This document shows positions 29,989-41,466 of a stretch of 64,000 nucleotides of DNA, in pieces (position 1 is the first letter of the stretch; each line of letters starts with the position of its first letter). Origin of the DNA: an uncultured Pseudomonadota bacterium (GTDB taxonomy: Bacteria; Pseudomonadota; Gammaproteobacteria; Burkholderiales; Burkholderiaceae_C). Made by a program: the position numbers and the translations under genes. The DNA lies in the NCBI GenBank assembly GCA_945952465.1, contig CAMFIB010000001.1:1178001-1242000 (forward strand), in the 5' to 3' direction. The notes beneath the pieces are model-generated. The model had not been told where the DNA came from and searched no databases. It worked only from the letters and a program-made list of their open reading frames with translations.

Positions 29989-32754
29989 ATGAATCTCACG
30001 ACCCTGAAAGAAATCTTCGCGGCCTTCGTGCGCACCCGCCACGTTGCCCGCCATTTCCGGCGCCTCGCGCTGCTCGACACCCTCACCCAAACCGGCGTGA
30101 GCCGGGAGGCGCCCGCGCCTCTGACGCAGACGCTGGTCACTGCCGCGCACACCGACAACGACGCTCTGCTCTCGCAACTCGATACCCACGGCGACGGGCT
30201 CTCCGAAGCACGGGCCTCGGCCATTCGGGAGCGGGTGGGGTTCAACGAGGTCGAGCATGAAAAGCCGCTGCCCTGGTGGCTGCACCTGTGGCACTGCTAC
30301 TGCAACCCGTTCAACCTGTTGCTGACCCTGCTGGCGCTGGTCTCGTATGTCACCGAGGACATGAAGGCCGCACTGGTCATCGCGACCATGGTGGTGCTGT
30401 CCACCCTGCTGCGCTTCTGGCAGGAAGGCCGCTCCAACAAGGCCGCAGACGCGCTCAAGGCCATGGTGAGCAACACGGCCACCGTCATGCGCCGCGACGT
30501 GTCGGAAGATGCGGCGGCCGACGCGCAGGGCTTCTTCGGCGTGCACCTGAACGTCAAGGCGGCGCAGCGCTTCGAAGTGCCCATCCGGCTGCTGGTGCCG
30601 GGCGACGTGGTGGTGCTGTCGGCCGGCGACATGATTCCGGCCGACTGCCGCGTGCTCAGCGCCAAGGACCTGTTCGTCGCGCAGGCCGCCATGACCGGCG
30701 AGTCGATGCCGGTCGAGAAATTCATGGTGCAGCGCGACGCCAAGGCAATCAACCCGCTGGAGCTGGACAACATCCTGTTCATGGGAACCAACGTGGTGTC
30801 CGGCTCGGCCAAGGCCGTGGTGCTGGCCACGGGCAACAACACCTACTTCGGTGCGCTGGCCAGCCGCGTCACCACCACCGACCGCGCACCGACCTCCTTC
30901 CACGCCGGCGTGAACAAGGTGAGCTGGCTGCTGATCCGCTTCATGTTCATCATGTCGCCGCTGGTGCTGTTCATCAACGGCTTCACCAAGGGCGACTGGA
31001 TGGAAGCGCTGCTGTTCGCGCTGTCCATCGCGGTGGGCCTGACGCCCGAGATGCTGCCGATGATCGTGACATCCACGCTGGCCAAGGGCGCCGTGTTCCT
31101 GTCCCGCAAGAAGGTCATCGTCAAGCGACTCGACGCGATCCAGAACTTCGGCGCGATGGACGTGCTGTGCACCGACAAGACGGGCACCCTCACGCAGGAC
31201 AGGATTTTTCTGGCGCGCCACGTCGACGTGTGGGGCGACGAGTCCGACGACGTGCTGGAGCTGGCCTACCTCAACAGCTACTACCAGACGGGGCTCAAGA
31301 ACCTGCTGGACGTTGCGGTGCTGGAGCATGCCGAAGTCCACCGCGAACTGGAGCCCGCCAAGAACTACCGCAAGGTCGACGAAATTCCGTTCGACTTCAA
31401 CCGCCGCCGCATGTCGGTGGTGGTGGCTGAGCAAGACCAGCAGCACCGGCTCATCACCAAGGGCGCGGTGGAAGAAATTCTTGCCGTCTGCTCGCAGGTG
31501 CGGCATGGCGACGAAGTCGAGCCGCTGACGCCCGATCTGCTGAGCAAGATCCGCACGGTGACGGCCGACCTCAACGAAGAAGGGTTGCGCGTGGTGGCGG
31601 TTGCCGCCAAAGAAGGCCCGGCCACGCAAGACACCTACGGGCTGGCCGACGAGTGCGGCCTGACCCTGATCGGCTATGTGGCGTTTCTCGATCCGCCGAA
31701 AGAATCGACGGCACCGGCGCTCAAGGCCCTGGCCGAACACGGCATCGCGGTCAAGGTGCTGACCGGCGACAACGAACTGGTGACGGCCAAGATCTGCCGC
31801 GAAGTGGGCCTCGCGCAGCAGGGTGTGCTGCTGGGCGGCGACATCGAGCGCATGGGCGACGAGGCGCTGGCCCAGGCGGTTGAAAGCCACAACGTCTTCG
31901 CCAAGCTCACGCCTTCCCACAAGGAGCGCATCGTGCGCACGCTCAAGACCAATGGGCATGTGGTGGGCTTCATGGGCGACGGCATCAACGATGCGCCGGC
32001 GCTGCGCGCGGCCGACATCGGCATCTCCGTCGACACCGCGGTGGACATCGCCAAGGAGGCGGCCGACATCATCCTGCTGGAAAAGAGCCTGATGGTGCTG
32101 GAGGAAGGCGTGCTGGAAGGCCGCCGCACCTTCGCCAACATGCTGAAGTACATCAAGATGACGGCCAGCTCCAACTTCGGCAACGTCTTCTCGGTGCTGG
32201 TGGCCTCTGCCTTCATTCCCTTCCTGCCGATGCTGCCCATGCACCTGCTGGTGCAGAACCTGCTGTACGACATCTCCCAGATCGCCATTCCCTTCGACAA
32301 CGTGGACGAGGACCTGCTGAAGCAACCGCAGCGTTGGCAGCCCGGCGACATCGGCCGCTTCATGCTGTTCTTCGGCCCGATCAGCTCGGTGTTCGACATC
32401 ACGACCTTCGCGATGATGTGGTTCGTGTTCGGCGCACAGACGCCCGAGCACCAGACGCTCTTCCAGTCCGGCTGGTTCATCGTGGGCCTGCTGACGCAGA
32501 CGCTGGTCGTGCACCTGATCCGCACGCCCAAGCTGCCCTTCATCCAGAGCCGCGCCGCGTTGCCGCTGATGGTGATGACGGGCATCATCATGGCGATTGG
32601 CATCTTCCTGCCCATGGGGCCGCTGGCGCACTACTTCAAGCTGCAGGCCCTGCCGCCGCTCTACTTCGTGTTCCTGCCGCTGATCCTGCTGGCCTATATG
32701 GCGTTGACGCAGGCCATGAAGGGCATCTACCAACGCCGCTACGGCTGGCAATGA
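29989..32754 (+). CDS. mgtA: Magnesium-translocating P-type ATPase
   Basis: Imports Mg2+ across the inner membrane. The 921-residue P3B ATPase has actuator motif AMTGESMPVEKF, phosphorylated Asp396 in CTDKTGTLTQD, hinge GDGINDAPALRAADIGISVD, and about ten membrane helices, with GLTPEMLPMIVTSTLAKGA as the ion-site helix. The ATG at 29989 (MNLTTLKEIFAAF) follows ACGGAGA; the frame is open further upstream but lies in the leader. Followed 9 bp later by mgtC. Confidence 0.96.
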   Translation: MNLTTLKEIFAAFVRTRHVARHFRRLALLDTLTQTGVSREAPAPLTQTLVTAAHTDNDALLSQLDTHGDGLSEARASAIRERVGFNEVEHEKPLPWWLHLWHCYCNPFNLLLTLLALVSYVTEDMKAALVIATMVVLSTLLRFWQEGRSNKAADALKAMVSNTATVMRRDVSEDAAADAQGFFGVHLNVKAAQRFEVPIRLLVPGDVVVLSAGDMIPADCRVLSAKDLFVAQAAMTGESMPVEKFMVQRDAKAINPLELDNILFMGTNVVSGSAKAVVLATGNNTYFGALASRVTTTDRAPTSFHAGVNKVSWLLIRFMFIMSPLVLFINGFTKGDWMEALLFALSIAVGLTPEMLPMIVTSTLAKGAVFLSRKKVIVKRLDAIQNFGAMDVLCTDKTGTLTQDRIFLARHVDVWGDESDDVLELAYLNSYYQTGLKNLLDVAVLEHAEVHRELEPAKNYRKVDEIPFDFNRRRMSVVVAEQDQQHRLITKGAVEEILAVCSQVRHGDEVEPLTPDLLSKIRTVTADLNEEGLRVVAVAAKEGPATQDTYGLADECGLTLIGYVAFLDPPKESTAPALKALAEHGIAVKVLTGDNELVTAKICREVGLAQQGVLLGGDIERMGDEALAQAVESHNVFAKLTPSHKERIVRTLKTNGHVVGFMGDGINDAPALRAADIGISVDTAVDIAKEAADIILLEKSLMVLEEGVLEGRRTFANMLKYIKMTASSNFGNVFSVLVASAFIPFLPMLPMHLLVQNLLYDISQIAIPFDNVDEDLLKQPQRWQPGDIGRFMLFFGPISSVFDITTFAMMWFVFGAQTPEHQTLFQSGWFIVGLLTQTLVVHLIRTPKLPFIQSRAALPLMVMTGIIMAIGIFLPMGPLAHYFKLQALPPLYFVFLPLILLAYMALTQAMKGIYQRRYGWQ

Positions 32755-32763
32755 GGAACGGCC

Positions 32764-33480
32764 ATGACCGCCATCGACAACATCAACCTGGTTTCACTGC
32801 TCGACACGCTGCTCAGCCTGGCCACGGCCTTCATTCTGGGCGGGTTGATCGGGCTTGAGCGGCAGTACCGGCAACGCACGGCCGGTTTGCGCACCAACGT
32901 GCTGGTGGCCGTGGGCGCCGCCGTGTTCGTGGACATGGCCAACCGCCTGAGCGGCCATGAAGGGGCGGTGCATGTGGTTGCCTATGTGGTGTCCGGCATC
33001 GGCTTTCTGGGCGCCGGGGTCATCATGCGCGAGGAAGGCAACGTCCGCGGGCTGAACACGGCCGCCACGCTGTGGGGGTCTGCCGCCGTGGGCGCGGCGG
33101 CGGGCGCCGACCTGATCCTTGAGGCCGCGCTGGCAACGGTGTTCGTGCTGGCGGCCAACACCCTGCTGCGGCCCGTGGTGAACGCCATCAACCGGAAGCC
33201 GCTCGACGTGGGCTCTGTGGAGGTGACCAACACGGTCTATCTCATTGCCGAGCGCGCGCACCAAAAGATGGTCATGGCCCAGCTCGAAGAGGAGCTGGAG
33301 CGCTGCAGCTACCCGACGCGGGATCTCGGCGTCCACGCGTTCGGGCAGGATGAGGTGGAAATCGAGGCCACGCTGGCAGCCACGTCCGTCGATGGCGACG
33401 ACCTCGATGCGCTGGTCAAACGGCTCTCCACCCTGCCCGCGGTGAAGCAGGCGTTCTGGAGTCCGAGCACCACCGAATGA
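32764..33480 (+). CDS. mgtC: MgtC/SapB family protein
   Basis: The 238-residue protein has four or five N-terminal membrane helices and a cytoplasmic ACT-like C-terminal domain (about 155-238). Conserved family motifs are GGLIGLERQYRQRTAGLRTN and SGIGFLGAGVIMREEGNVRGLNTAATLW. MgtC proteins help cells survive Mg2+ limitation and, in pathogens, in macrophages, partly through the F1Fo ATPase. Co-transcription with mgtA repeats the Salmonella mgtCB pairing with reversed order. A hairpin terminator follows. Confidence 0.94.
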   Translation: MTAIDNINLVSLLDTLLSLATAFILGGLIGLERQYRQRTAGLRTNVLVAVGAAVFVDMANRLSGHEGAVHVVAYVVSGIGFLGAGVIMREEGNVRGLNTAATLWGSAAVGAAAGADLILEAALATVFVLAANTLLRPVVNAINRKPLDVGSVEVTNTVYLIAERAHQKMVMAQLEEELERCSYPTRDLGVHAFGQDEVEIEATLAATSVDGDDLDALVKRLSTLPAVKQAFWSPSTTE

Positions 33481-33489
33481 CCCTTCGCG

Positions 33490-33520
33490 AACCCGCAGCC
33501 ACACCGGGGCTGCGGGTTTG
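33490..33520. terminator. Hairpin terminator between mgtC and katG
   Basis: CCCGCAGCC pairs with GGCTGCGGG across a 7-nt loop, then TTTG on the plus strand. It lies between two convergent genes only 43 bp apart, so it may serve both directions. Confidence 0.7.
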
Positions 33521-33523
33521 CGC

Positions 33524-35773
<2,250 letters not shown>

Positions 35774-35982
35774 TTAGGAAACGGGTGCGGGCCTCTCAAG
35801 GCAGTTTTGGCAATGGCGCCGATAGCCATTTCCCGCTCGGGTGACGCCAGGGTGTCGGCCTCGATGAATTCCGCCCGCTACGATGGGTCGTCGGCCACCG
35901 CGACCCTACGCCGAACACAGAACCAGCGTGAAACGGACGGACATCCGGTCTGCCGCGAAGCGCCCCTTCCCCCGGAGATGCC

Positions 35983-36555
35983 ATGAGCCGCTACCCCTTC
36001 CCCGACCTGAACAGCCTGCCCGACGACCTGAAAACCCGCATTCTGGAGGTGCAGGAAAAGGCTGGCTTCGTGCCGAACGTCTTCCTGGCGCTTGCGCGCC
36101 GCCCGGCCGAGTGGCGCGCGTTCTTCGACTACCACGACGCGCTGATGCTGCGCGAGGACAGCTCGCTCACCAAAGGCGACCGCGAGATGATCGTCACCGC
36201 CACCAGCGCGGCCAACCATTGCCTGTACTGCGTGGTCGCGCACGGTGCGCTGCTGCGCATCTATGAAAAGAAGCCGCTGGTGGCGGACCAGGTGGCGGTG
36301 AACTGGCGCAAGGCCGACATCACGCCCCGCCAGCGCGCCATGCTCACGTTCGCGATGAAGGTCTGCGAGCGCTCCAGCGAGATCGACGACGGCGACCACG
36401 AGGCTTTGCATACCCATGGTTTCTCCGACGAAGACATCTGGGACATCGCCGGCATCACCGCCTTCTTCGGCATGTCCAACCGCATCGCCAGCTTCAGCGG
36501 AATGATGCCCAACCCCGAGTTCTACCTGATGGGCCGGGTGCCCAAGCAGAAATGA
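35983..36555 (+). CDS. Peroxidase-related (AhpD-like) protein
   Basis: The 190-residue alkylhydroperoxidase-like protein has the AhpD redox motif C-L-Y-C followed by VVAHG near residue 80, and an N-terminal helical region (FPDLNSLPDDLKTRILEVQ). Such proteins are likely thiol peroxidases. Divergent from katG across about 250 bp, where I see only weak promoter-like sequence (TACGAT at 35879). GGAGATGCC precedes the ATG. Confidence 0.88.
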   Translation: MSRYPFPDLNSLPDDLKTRILEVQEKAGFVPNVFLALARRPAEWRAFFDYHDALMLREDSSLTKGDREMIVTATSAANHCLYCVVAHGALLRIYEKKPLVADQVAVNWRKADITPRQRAMLTFAMKVCERSSEIDDGDHEALHTHGFSDEDIWDIAGITAFFGMSNRIASFSGMMPNPEFYLMGRVPKQK

Positions 36556-36995
36556 CTTCGCCCGCCTGGGCTCTGCCGGCCGCCGTGGCGGCCGCCCTCG
36601 TGGCCGGCGCGGCGGAGGCCGGACAACCGCCGGGGCCATGCGCCGCCGACTTTCCCGGGTTCATCGCCCGTTTCACCGCCAGCCCGAAGTTCCAGCGTCA
36701 GCACACGCACTTTCCGCTGCGCTACACCCATGTCGGCGCCGATGCGGCTCCCGATGCGCCGGGCACCGCCGTGGCCATCAAGCGCATCCTCGCCGATAAA
36801 TACCCCAGCCTGCAGTTCCCGCCGTCCGTCAGCAGCGGTGCGCCGCCGCTGCGGCGCATCGACAAGGCCACCGATGGCCCGGCGCCTGTCGTGCGGTTCG
36901 AGCGTGCAGCACCCGACGCCTACGCGACCGAGTTCCGCTTTCGCCGCACCGCCCGCTGCTGGGAACTGGCCGAGTTGTACAACCGCTGGTATTGA
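36552..36995 (+). CDS. Small secreted protein of unknown function
   Basis: The 147-residue product begins within the stop codon of the AhpD-like gene (ATGA overlap), so it is translationally coupled to it. It has a signal peptide (about 1-24, cleaved after AEA) and two Cys residues, one near 30 and one near 138, that could form a disulfide. The mature part includes RFTASPKFQRQHTHFPL and ATEFRFRRTARCWELAELYN. I do not recognise the family. Confidence 0.75.
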   Translation: MTSPAWALPAAVAAALVAGAAEAGQPPGPCAADFPGFIARFTASPKFQRQHTHFPLRYTHVGADAAPDAPGTAVAIKRILADKYPSLQFPPSVSSGAPPLRRIDKATDGPAPVVRFERAAPDAYATEFRFRRTARCWELAELYNRWY

Positions 36996-37070
36996 TCCTC
37001 CCCCGGCGTGCTGGACAGCCGCCGCCCCGGCGGCGCATGATGCGCGACCAGAAAACCAAGTGGAGACCCC

Positions 37071-37466
37071 ATGACCCCCGCACTCAAGACGCTTGTCTGG
37101 ATGACGCTGTTCACCTGGGCCGTCATCATGATGGCCAGCCTGTGCCGTGCCCGCGCCTGGACGTGGCGCGGCATGGGCCTGGCCATGGGCAACCGCGACG
37201 ACATGCCGATGACCTCGCAGGCCACGTCACGCCTCAGCCGCGCTGCCGCCAACACCATCGAGAACTACCTGCTCTTTGCCGTGCTCGTGCTGGTGGCCCA
37301 CGCGGCCGGCGCCGATCAGGCCCGCGTGGCGCTCGGGGCCACGGTGTTCTTCTGGGCGCGCGTGGCGTATGTGTTCGTTTATTGGGCCGGAATTCCGTTG
37401 GTTCGAACGGGTGTGTGGGGCGTGGCCGTCTGCGGCCTCGGCATCATCGTCTCGGCGCTGATCTGA
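37071..37466 (+). CDS. MAPEG family membrane protein
   Basis: The 131-residue protein has four predicted membrane helices and the MAPEG pattern with RLSRAAANTIENYLLFAVLVL, as in bacterial membrane-associated glutathione/eicosanoid metabolism proteins. Role is not defined in bacteria. GTGGAG precedes the ATG, 75 bp after the secreted protein gene. Confidence 0.87.
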   Translation: MTPALKTLVWMTLFTWAVIMMASLCRARAWTWRGMGLAMGNRDDMPMTSQATSRLSRAAANTIENYLLFAVLVLVAHAAGADQARVALGATVFFWARVAYVFVYWAGIPLVRTGVWGVAVCGLGIIVSALI

Positions 37467-37522
37467 CCTGGCCCGGGGTGCGCCACGCACGGTCACAGGC
37501 GCGGCGCGCCTCGATTTCGCCC

Positions 37523-37945
37523 TCAGGCGGCCAGCGCGCGCAGATGGTCCGGCAAGGTCCGCGCTTTCTGCTGCGCGAGGTCGATCCAGATCATCGTGGC
37601 GCCGCCTTCGGCGCAGATTTCGCCCGGGCGGTCGGTACGCTCCATGGTGCCCCAGGTCTCGATCGTCGTGCGGCCGGGATCGCTGAGGTACATCTTCACC
37701 CGCACGTCGCCGGGGTACTCGAGCTGGCGGTAGAAGTTGCAGAAGGCGTTGGCAATGACCCAGCCTTCGGGCGCATGCGCGTCGGGCACGCAACCGGCCC
37801 GGGTCATCCAGTCGATGCGGGCGGTCTCAAGGTAGCGGAAGTAGTTGGTGTTGTTGACATGGTTCATCGCGTCCATGTCACCCCAACGGATGGGCACGAC
37901 CATGTCGTGGACCAGCTTCTTGGCCTCGGGCAGAACGAAGCGCAT
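37523..37945 (-). CDS. Acyl-CoA thioesterase (4HBT/YbgC type)
   Basis: The 140-residue hotdog-fold thioesterase has the 4HBT motif RWGDMDAMNHVNNTNYFRYLE with the active-site Asp. It would hydrolyse acyl-CoA or 4-hydroxybenzoyl-CoA type thioesters. It starts 4 bp after the SDR stop on the same strand and forms an operon with it. Confidence 0.9.
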   Translation of the reverse strand: MRFVLPEAKKLVHDMVVPIRWGDMDAMNHVNNTNYFRYLETARIDWMTRAGCVPDAHAPEGWVIANAFCNFYRQLEYPGDVRVKMYLSDPGRTTIETWGTMERTDRPGEICAEGGATMIWIDLAQQKARTLPDHLRALAA

Positions 37946-37949
37946 CGGT

Positions 37950-38732
37950 TCAGCTCGCGAAGCCGTCGTCGGCGGCGATCACCGCGCCGTTGACGAAATG
38001 GCTCTGGCCGCTGGCCAGCATGACCAGCACCGCATCAAGGTCCGCCGGCTGGCCGACGCGTTTGCGCGGCAGCATCTGCACCAGCTTTTGGCCCTGCTCG
38101 GTCTTCCAGTGGTGGTGGTTGATCTCGGTGTCGATGTAGCCGGGGCAGATGGCATTCACATTGATGCCGAATTTCCCCCACTCCAGGGCCATTGCCTTGG
38201 TCATCTGCACCACCGCCGCCTTGCTCATGCAGTACACGCCGATCTGCGGCAGCACCTTGAGGCCGGCCATGCTGGCGATGTTGATGATGCGCCCGCCGGT
38301 GTAGCTGCCGGGCGCCGCGCCGCGGGCCCGCGCCAGCATGCGCTTGCCGACCTCCTGGCCCACGAAGAAGGCGCCGCGCACGTTGGTGCCGAAGATGAAG
38401 TCGAAGTCGTCTTCCGTCACGTCCTGCAGCCGCTGCGTGGTGCTGACGCCGGAGTTGTTGACCAGGATGTCGATGGAGCCGACCTCGGTCTCGGCGTGCG
38501 CGACGGCCGCGGCGATGCTGTCACGGTCGGTCACGTCCAGCTCGACGACGTGGGCGTCACCGCCCTCGCCTTCGATCTCTGCCCGCAGGTGCTTGAGTTT
38601 TTCCAGCCGGCGGCTGGCCAGCACCACCGCCGCGCCGCTGCGCGACAGCACCCGGGCGAACTGCGCGCCCAGGCCGCCCGAGGCGCCGGTGATGAAGGCC
38701 ACGCGGCCCGCCAGGTCGATGCTGTATGCCAT
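37950..38732 (-). CDS. SDR family oxidoreductase
   Basis: The 260-residue classical short-chain dehydrogenase has the cofactor motif TGASGGLGAQFARVL, NNSG near residue 92, and catalytic Ser, Tyr and Lys in IINIASMAGL and VGVYCMSKAA-like IGVYCMSKAAVVQ. Close to FabG/3-hydroxyacyl-CoA dehydrogenases; substrate not fixed. First gene of the operon with the thioesterase, divergent from the ETF dehydrogenase gene with 112 bp between, which suggests a shared acyl-CoA role. Confidence 0.9.
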   Translation of the reverse strand: MAYSIDLAGRVAFITGASGGLGAQFARVLSRSGAAVVLASRRLEKLKHLRAEIEGEGGDAHVVELDVTDRDSIAAAVAHAETEVGSIDILVNNSGVSTTQRLQDVTEDDFDFIFGTNVRGAFFVGQEVGKRMLARARGAAPGSYTGGRIINIASMAGLKVLPQIGVYCMSKAAVVQMTKAMALEWGKFGINVNAICPGYIDTEINHHHWKTEQGQKLVQMLPRKRVGQPADLDAVLVMLASGQSHFVNGAVIAADDGFAS

Positions 38733-38844
38733 TTAGAGCGCTTCCACAAAACACATCCGACGAAACCGGACGGGAAGCGATCGTCAATAGAATGTTGTCA
38801 CCCCCCGCCCACTGAACAAGCATTATCCAGGGAGAACAAGCACC

Positions 38845-40536
38845 ATGACGGACGAGGAAATTCTGGCCCAGCACGGCCCACGCGAATCGATGGAGTACGA
38901 CGTGGTGGTGGTCGGTGGCGGCCCGGCGGGCCTGTCGACGGCGATCCGGCTCAAGCAGCTTGCGGCCGAACACGGCAAGGAGATTTCCGTCGTCGTGCTC
39001 GAGAAAGGCTCCGAGCCCGGCGCGCACATCCTGTCCGGCGCCATCATGGACCCGCGCGGCATCACCGAGCTGTTCCCGAAGTGGAAGGAGATGGGCGCAC
39101 CGCTGAACCAGCCGGTGACCGAAGACATCTTCCTGTTCCTCGGCGAAAAAGGCGCGACCCGCACGCCCAACTTCATGCTGCCCCCGTGTTTCCACAACGA
39201 GGGCAACTACATCGTCAGCCTCGGCAACGTCACCCGCTGGCTGGCGCAGCAGGCCGAGAACCTCGGCGTCGAGATCTTCCCCGGCTTCGCGGCTGCCCAG
39301 GTGCTCTACAACGACGACGGCTCCGTCAAGGGCGTGGCCACCGGCAACATGGGCATCGGCAAAGACGGCGAGCCCACCGAGAACTTCCAGCTCGGCATGG
39401 AACTGCACGGCAAGTACACGGTTTTCGCCGAAGGCTCGCGCGGCCATCTGGGCCGCCAGCTCATTGCCCGCTACAACCTCGACGCCGGCAAGGACCCGCA
39501 GGCCTACGGCATCGGCATCAAGGAGCTGTGGGAAATCGACCCGGCCCGCCACCAGCCCGGCCTCGCACTGCACAGCGCCGGCTGGCCGCTCGACTCGGCC
39601 ACCTACGGCGGCAGCTTCCTGTACCACGCCGAGAACAACCAGGTCATCGTCGGCTTCGTCGTCGGGCTGGACTACCAGAACCCCTGGCTCAGTCCGTTCG
39701 AGGAATTCCAGCGCTTCAAGACGCACCCCAACATCCGCTACTACTTCGAAGGCGAAGAGGGCCACAAGCCGGCCAAGCGCATCTCCTACGGCGCCCGCGC
39801 GATCACCGCCGGCGGCCTGCTGAGCCTGCCCAAGACCGTGTTCCCGGGCGGCGCGCTGGTCGGCTGCGAGGCGGGCTACCTGAACGCCAGCCGAATCAAG
39901 GGCAGCCACGCCGCGATCAAGACCGGCATGCTGGCCGCCGAAGCGGCTTTCGAGGCCGTCACCGCCGGCCGCCAGCACGACGAACTCACGGCCTACCCCG
40001 AGGCCTTCGAGAAGAGCTGGCTGCACACCGAGCTGAACAAGGCCCGCAACTTCAAGCAGTGGTTCAAGCTGGGCCGCGCGGTGGGCACCGTGATGACGGG
40101 CGTCGAGCAGTTCGTGCTGCGCGGCCACATTCCGTGGACTTTTCACCGCAGCAAACCCGACCACAGCGCGCTCAAGCCCAAGAGCGAGTGCAAGGCCATC
40201 ACGTACCCGAGGCCCGACAACAAGCTCACCTTCGACCGGCTGGGCTCGGTGTTCATCAGCAACACCAACCACGAGGAAAACCAGCCGGCGCACCTGACAC
40301 TGAAGGACCCCTCGGTGCCGGTGAACATCAACCTCCCGACCTTCGCCGGGCCGGAGAGCCGCTACTGCCCGGCCGGGGTCTATGAGTTCGTGAAGAAGGA
40401 AGACGGCGGCGACCGCCTGCAGATCAACGCGCAGAACTGCGTGCACTGCAAGACCTGCGACATCAAGGACCCGACGCAGAACATCGTCTGGGTCACCCCG
40501 GAAGGCGGCGGCGGCCCGAACTATTCGGGCATGTAA
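38845..40536 (+). CDS. etfD: Electron transfer flavoprotein-ubiquinone oxidoreductase
   Basis: Takes electrons from reduced EtfAB and reduces ubiquinone at the membrane. The 563-residue protein has the FAD motif [17 protein letters not shown] near residue 18, the quinone-domain segments, and a C-terminal ferredoxin-like 4Fe-4S site using Cys in YCPAGVYEF and [21 protein letters not shown] precedes the ATG. Separated by 29 kb from etfBA, yet completes that pathway. Confidence 0.96.
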   Translation: MTDEEILAQHGPRESMEYDVVVVGGGPAGLSTAIRLKQLAAEHGKEISVVVLEKGSEPGAHILSGAIMDPRGITELFPKWKEMGAPLNQPVTEDIFLFLGEKGATRTPNFMLPPCFHNEGNYIVSLGNVTRWLAQQAENLGVEIFPGFAAAQVLYNDDGSVKGVATGNMGIGKDGEPTENFQLGMELHGKYTVFAEGSRGHLGRQLIARYNLDAGKDPQAYGIGIKELWEIDPARHQPGLALHSAGWPLDSATYGGSFLYHAENNQVIVGFVVGLDYQNPWLSPFEEFQRFKTHPNIRYYFEGEEGHKPAKRISYGARAITAGGLLSLPKTVFPGGALVGCEAGYLNASRIKGSHAAIKTGMLAAEAAFEAVTAGRQHDELTAYPEAFEKSWLHTELNKARNFKQWFKLGRAVGTVMTGVEQFVLRGHIPWTFHRSKPDHSALKPKSECKAITYPRPDNKLTFDRLGSVFISNTNHEENQPAHLTLKDPSVPVNINLPTFAGPESRYCPAGVYEFVKKEDGGDRLQINAQNCVHCKTCDIKDPTQNIVWVTPEGGGGPNYSGM

Positions 40537-40584
40537 GCCGAAAGTGTCATCGGCGTTTCACCGAACGCTGGCACGCTCAGTGCG

Positions 40585-41145
40585 GTGAACGCTCCCTCTC
40601 CCTGCCCGCAGAAGACCGACAAGGGCCGCGCCGAGCTGCAACCCGGCGGCCGCACCCTGGGCCTGCGCGAACGCAGCCTGCTGCTGATGGCGGACGGCCG
40701 CAGAACCGCCGCCGACATGGCCTCGGTTTTCGGCGAAGACACCCCGGCGGTGCTGCAACGCCTCATCGACGGCGGCTTTCTGGCGCTGCCTGCTCCGGTG
40801 GCTGCGCCGCGCGCCTCCGCCGTGCCGGTGCGCCAGGAGCCGGCGCGGGCCCAACCCGCCACCAACAGCGGCCGCGGTGCCGACACCTTCGACGGCAAAC
40901 GCTCGCTGGCCACCACCCGCATGTTCCTGTTCGACGTGTGCGAGCGCATGTTCGCGCGGCGCGACCCGGTGTTGGCCGAGCGCATCCGCGAGGCGCTGCG
41001 GCAGGCGCGCGACCGCGAGTCCATGCTGTCGGAGTCGCGCTTTCTCATCGAAGAGATCGAGAAGGTGGCCGGGTTCGAGCGTGCCGATTCGATCAGCGAG
41101 CGCATCGCCATGCTGCTGCCGCCCGAAGGGGCTGTGGCGGCCTGA
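40585..41145 (+). CDS. Hypothetical protein upstream of the glycine riboswitch
   Basis: The 186-residue product starts at GTG (MNAPSPCPQKTDKG). It has a small helical domain near 20-68 (LGLRERSLLLMADGRRTAAD) that looks like a degenerate winged helix, a Pro/Ala linker (68-95), and a helical charged C-terminus (105-180). I do not recognise a family. Codon use matches real genes. It lies 48 bp after etfD and may be co-transcribed with it. Confidence 0.65.
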   Translation: MNAPSPCPQKTDKGRAELQPGGRTLGLRERSLLLMADGRRTAADMASVFGEDTPAVLQRLIDGGFLALPAPVAAPRASAVPVRQEPARAQPATNSGRGADTFDGKRSLATTRMFLFDVCERMFARRDPVLAERIREALRQARDRESMLSESRFLIEEIEKVAGFERADSISERIAMLLPPEGAVAA

Positions 41146-41183
41146 AGCGGGCTGCTGGCGGGTGCCTCGGTTACACTCGTCGG

Positions 41184-41412
41184 CGTCAGGAGAGAACGCT
41201 GCCGGCCACAGGGCCAGGCGCGTCGCCGACGGCGCACGGCCCCGATCGCGAGGCCCGAACGCTCAGGCAAAAGGACTGGCAAGGCGCGGCGGCAACGCGG
41301 CGCTCACCCCACTGGAGAGAGGCGTGGCCCGCACCGGCGCCGCGCCCACCGAAGGAGCAAGCCCAGGCGCAGGCCGCGGGTGAATCTCTCAGGTAAAGCG
41401 GACAGCGGCGGA
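41184..41412 (+). ncRNA. Tandem glycine riboswitch upstream of gcvT
   Basis: Two aptamers in series. The first spans about 41184-41280 with GGAGAG at its start and GCTCAGGCAAAAGGAC at its end. The second spans about 41308-41412 with CTGGAGAGAGGCG, CACCGAAGGAGCAA and CTCTCAGGTAAAGCGGACAG. These are the hallmark blocks of glycine-sensing aptamers. Glycine binding would switch on gcvTHP. TACACT at 41172-41177 is a likely -10 element. Confidence 0.95.
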
Positions 41413-41466
41413 CCCTTCCATGGCGTACCCACGCCATGGCCGACCGACGCCCCAGGAACCGCTCCC

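Noticed and set aside
29878..32751. A 957-codon minus-strand open frame
   Set aside because: Antisense to mgtA, with a low-complexity His/Gln/Arg product. mgtA is certain from its P-type ATPase motifs.
40877..41396. Open frames across 41.15-41.4 kb
   Set aside because: The sequence is explained by the tandem glycine riboswitch, and the predicted products are Arg/Ala-rich without family features.
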